Shown in pieces: positions 62,151-64,000 of a DNA stretch of 64,000 nucleotides. The notes under the pieces are model-generated. The model was not told the DNA's origin. It saw nothing but the letters and a program-made list of their open reading frames with translations, and made no database searches. The DNA is from Segetibacter aerophilus (GTDB lineage: Bacteria > Bacteroidota > Bacteroidia > Chitinophagales > Chitinophagaceae), in the NCBI RefSeq assembly GCF_007991655.1, contig NZ_BJYT01000007.1:1-64000 (forward strand), written 5' to 3'. Each line of letters opens with the position of its first letter. Position 1 is the first letter of the stretch. The translations under genes were made by a program, and so were the position numbers.

Positions 62151-62783
62151 ATGATAAAACTACTGGTATACGAAGACAACCCGCAACTGAGAGAAGGGCT
62201 TACCATGCTGATCAATGGGTCCGATGGTTTTGAGGTACTCGCATCCTTTAAGAATTGTAACAATGTCTTATCGGAGATTCAGGAATACAAACCTGACGTG
62301 ATATTGATGGACATTGACATGCCCGGAACGAACGGTATTGCTGGTCTTAAACAAATAAGACTTGTAAATAACGAAGTCAAAATTCTGATGCTGACAGTTT
62401 TTGATGACAACAAAAACGTGTTTGAAGCTATTAGTAACGGTGCAAACGGTTACGTGCTAAAGAAAACTCCACCGGCAAAATTGCTCGAGTATATCCAGGA
62501 GGCACAATCTGGAGGTGCCCCAATGACTTCTTCTATTGCTACCCAGGTGCTAAAGATGTTTTCAACAATACACGCAGACAAAGGCGAGCAATACAACCTT
62601 TCTGAACGGGAAAAAGAAGTGCTCGCACTACTTGTTAACGGCTACAGCTACAAAATGATTTCAGCAGAAATGTATATAGCGATTGACACTGTTCGCTCGC
62701 ACATTAAGAAAATATATGAGAAGCTTCATGTAAACTCTAAAAGCGAAGCGGTGGCTAAAGCATTTAAGGATAAGATTGTGTAG
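62151..62783 (+). CDS. NarL/LuxR-type response regulator
   Basis: A 210-residue two-component regulator. The receiver domain has the acidic pair near the N-terminus (VYEDNPQLREGL), the phosphorylated Asp54 in VILMDIDMPG, the Thr in MLTVFDDN and the Lys in VLKKTPP. The C-terminal LuxR-type helix-turn-helix is LSEREKEVLALLVNGYSYKM, then DTVRSHIKKIYEKLHVNS. No histidine kinase lies next to it, so the sensor is elsewhere. Single gene. Confidence 0.95.
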   Translation: MIKLLVYEDNPQLREGLTMLINGSDGFEVLASFKNCNNVLSEIQEYKPDVILMDIDMPGTNGIAGLKQIRLVNNEVKILMLTVFDDNKNVFEAISNGANGYVLKKTPPAKLLEYIQEAQSGGAPMTSSIATQVLKMFSTIHADKGEQYNLSEREKEVLALLVNGYSYKMISAEMYIAIDTVRSHIKKIYEKLHVNSKSEAVAKAFKDKIV

Positions 62784-62863
62784 GGCGATATTTGATAAAA
62801 GCGATCCGCTTAACTTCTTATAAATCACACGTTCATGCTATAGGACGGCCTTCATAACCCCGC

Positions 62864-62871
62864 TACTTTTG
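62864..62871 (+). promoter_or_regulatory. -7 promoter element of small gene
   Basis: TACTTTTG, full consensus match, 21 bases before ATG 62893. It overlaps an in-frame TTG at 62869, which is therefore unlikely to be a start. Confidence 0.55.
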
Positions 62872-62892
62872 CGTCATCAAAACTACCGGGAA

Positions 62893-63081
62893 ATGAAACA
62901 GAACTTAAACTTTACATTTTGTTACCTCATATATATCGGATTAGCAATTTTTGTCCATCCTTTAAAAATGCCTAACAATCTCAATCGAAATAACTCCCTA
63001 GAAAGTATAAAAAAGCAACAAGTGCTTATTGCTGCAGAGAGAACAGATATTCTTCATGGAGATTTGCTCTTCAAGTTTTAA
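62893..63081 (+). CDS. small secreted or membrane peptide
   Basis: A 62-residue protein with a hydrophobic N-terminus (MKQNLNFTFCYLIYIGLAIF) that may be a signal peptide or anchor, and a polar C-terminal part (NNSLESIKKQQVLIAAERTD). It has its own promoter and strong terminator, so it is likely a real gene even though short. Function unknown. Confidence 0.65.
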   Translation: MKQNLNFTFCYLIYIGLAIFVHPLKMPNNLNRNNSLESIKKQQVLIAAERTDILHGDLLFKF

Positions 63082-63101
63082 AAACCACATTTTTAAATAT
63101 T

Positions 63102-63131
63102 AAGACCAGCCAATTGGCTGGTCTTTTTTTG
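63102..63131 (+). terminator. rho-independent terminator
   Basis: AAGACCAGCC-aatt-GGCTGGTCTT, a perfect 10-bp stem followed by a T-run, 20 bp after the small gene. Confidence 0.93.
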
Positions 63132-63292
63132 TTGACAAAACAAGTAAAAAAAGTTCTAAGCTATAAGCAGCATATAAAAAATATAACATGTCTTATTAAG
63201 ATCATATGTTTCCGCCTCTTTCATGTAAAAACAATTTTTGAGACTGAGTAAAAAAAAACATTACTTATTTCAAGTATATAATAAATACTATA

Positions 63293-63300
63293 TATTTTTG
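63293..63300 (+). promoter_or_regulatory. -7 promoter element of susC-like gene
   Basis: TATTTTTG, full TAnnTTTG match, 27 bases before ATG 63328, in a very A+T-rich tract. Confidence 0.5.
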
Positions 63301-63327
63301 TTAAATCACCTTTAATTTGAAAAGTAT

Positions 63328-64000
63328 ATGCTTGCTACATCTAGATCATTTCGATGGGGAGTGATTTTTATCTTGATGCTATCTTCCTCTATTTCCTTCG
63401 CTCAACGGGTAGTTACTGGTAGGGTTACAGGAGTAAACGATCAGGCGGCTTCGGGAGCTACCGTTACAGTTACAGGAACCAATGTTGCCACCCAAACAGA
63501 TGCTAATGGTAACTACACCATTACGCTTCCGGCCGGAAGAAACTCGCTGACGGTTACCTACGTCGGAACCGAAACACAAACAGTTACAGTGACGGGGGCT
63601 ACAGCTAATGTTTCATTAAGAGCAGCGACAACAACAATGTCTGAAGTTGTGGTAACGGGATATACCGCGCAACGAAGAAGAGACATCACAGGTTCTGTGG
63701 CTGTTGTTGATGTTGGTTCTTTAAGGCAGCAACCTACTGGTAATGTTAGTGAAGCTCTGCAGGGGCGGGCGTCAGGAGTAACTATCCTTACTTCCGGTCA
63801 GCCTGGAGGTGCGGTAAACGTGATGGTGCGAGGCATTACCTCTATTGGTTCCTCTGCTCCTTTGGTTATCATCGATGGTACACCTGGAAACTTGAATAAT
63901 TTGAACGTAAACGATATCGAATCTGTACAAGTTTTAAAAGACGCGGGTGCAGCTTCCATCTATGGAGTCCGCGGGTCTAACGGTGTGGTAATAGTAACTA
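63328..64000 (+). CDS. SusC/RagA TonB-linked outer-membrane protein (partial)
   Basis: The first 224 codons of a gene running off the window. The signal peptide (FRWGVIFILMLSSSISFAQ) is followed by a carboxypeptidase-regulatory-like domain (VTGRVTGVNDQAASGATVTV, TDANGNYTITLP), then the TonB-box region (MSEVVVTGYTAQRRRDITGS) and a plug domain (GNVSEALQGRASGVTILTSG, VMVRGITSIGSSAPLVIIDG, VLKDAGAASIYGVRGSNGVV). These match the SusC family, which imports oligosaccharides with a SusD partner. SusD and any enzymes are outside the window. Confidence 0.95.
   Translation, partial: MLATSRSFRWGVIFILMLSSSISFAQRVVTGRVTGVNDQAASGATVTVTGTNVATQTDANGNYTITLPAGRNSLTVTYVGTETQTVTVTGATANVSLRAATTTMSEVVVTGYTAQRRRDITGSVAVVDVGSLRQQPTGNVSEALQGRASGVTILTSGQPGGAVNVMVRGITSIGSSAPLVIIDGTPGNLNNLNVNDIESVQVLKDAGAASIYGVRGSNGVVIVT

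Noticed and set aside
1-64000. CRISPR arrays, tRNA, rRNA, transposases, phage genes
   Set aside because: No direct-repeat/spacer pattern, cloverleaf, rRNA motif, or transposase and phage domain was recognised anywhere in the window.

Overview
The window looks like a chromosomal segment of a Bacteroidota bacterium, most likely of the Chitinophagaceae or a close relative. The reasons are an A+T-rich genome, TAnnTTTG-type -7 promoter elements instead of E. coli -10 boxes, scarce Shine-Dalgarno sequences, a SusC/RagA TonB-linked receptor, a DUF5686 protein, carboxypeptidase-regulatory-like domains, a T9SS sorting-domain-like protein and SPW/DUF2480 families. It is mostly ordinary chromosomal sequence. 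I see no phage, CRISPR array, transposase, rRNA or tRNA gene.

Layout. 0.1-7.7 kb: a PQQ dehydrogenase with a built-in cytochrome c, small secreted proteins, a pnuC / nicotinamide riboside kinase pair (NAD salvage), mtgA and a LysE exporter. 7.8-15.5 kb: a two-domain glycosyltransferase, an inositol monophosphatase, thiL, an S41 protease lipoprotein and a DEAD-box helicase. 15.6-19.5 kb: mnmG, a CAP-domain protein bracketed by two parS-like sites, ybeY, a FeoA-like protein and nadD. 19.5-30.4 kb: chrA, a 2OG-Fe(II) oxygenase, an orphan T9SS-type domain, recQ, a kpsF-manC sugar-nucleotide pair, an SPW membrane protein and an MBL hydrolase. 30.4-37 kb: nadA, then a 572-bp gene-free stretch with DnaA-box-like sequences, a PpiD/SurA-like foldase and a small-protein run ending in a geranylgeranyl-reductase-like oxidoreductase.

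37-44 kb (minus strand) is a module of DUF2231-cytochrome-LRR protein, TIM-barrel epimerase, DUF1501 protein and PSCyt1/DUF1549/DUF1553 protein, the kind best known from planctomycetes. 44.2-52.7 kb (minus strand) is a nearly complete molybdenum-cofactor operon: moaC, a mobB-like/mobA fusion, moaD, moaE, moaA, moeB-rhodanese, a TSUP transporter, moeA, xdhC and a mocA-like gene. The last two imply a xanthine-dehydrogenase-family client enzyme outside the window. 53-64 kb: a DUF5686 outer-membrane protein, an AraC regulator, a class-A-beta-lactamase-like protein, a rhomboid protease, a PcrA/UvrD helicase, a NarL-type response regulator, a small secreted peptide and the start of a susC-like gene.

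The most interesting non-coding features are: (1) a family of at least nine related repeats, seen only in gaps between genes (one reaches into the longest possible moeB reading frame), two pairs of which form inverted-terminal-repeat elements; (2) two parS-like sites, one encoding the first residues of a protein; (3) a candidate origin-type region about 14 kb away; (4) promoters placed so close to start codons that leaderless mRNAs are predicted.
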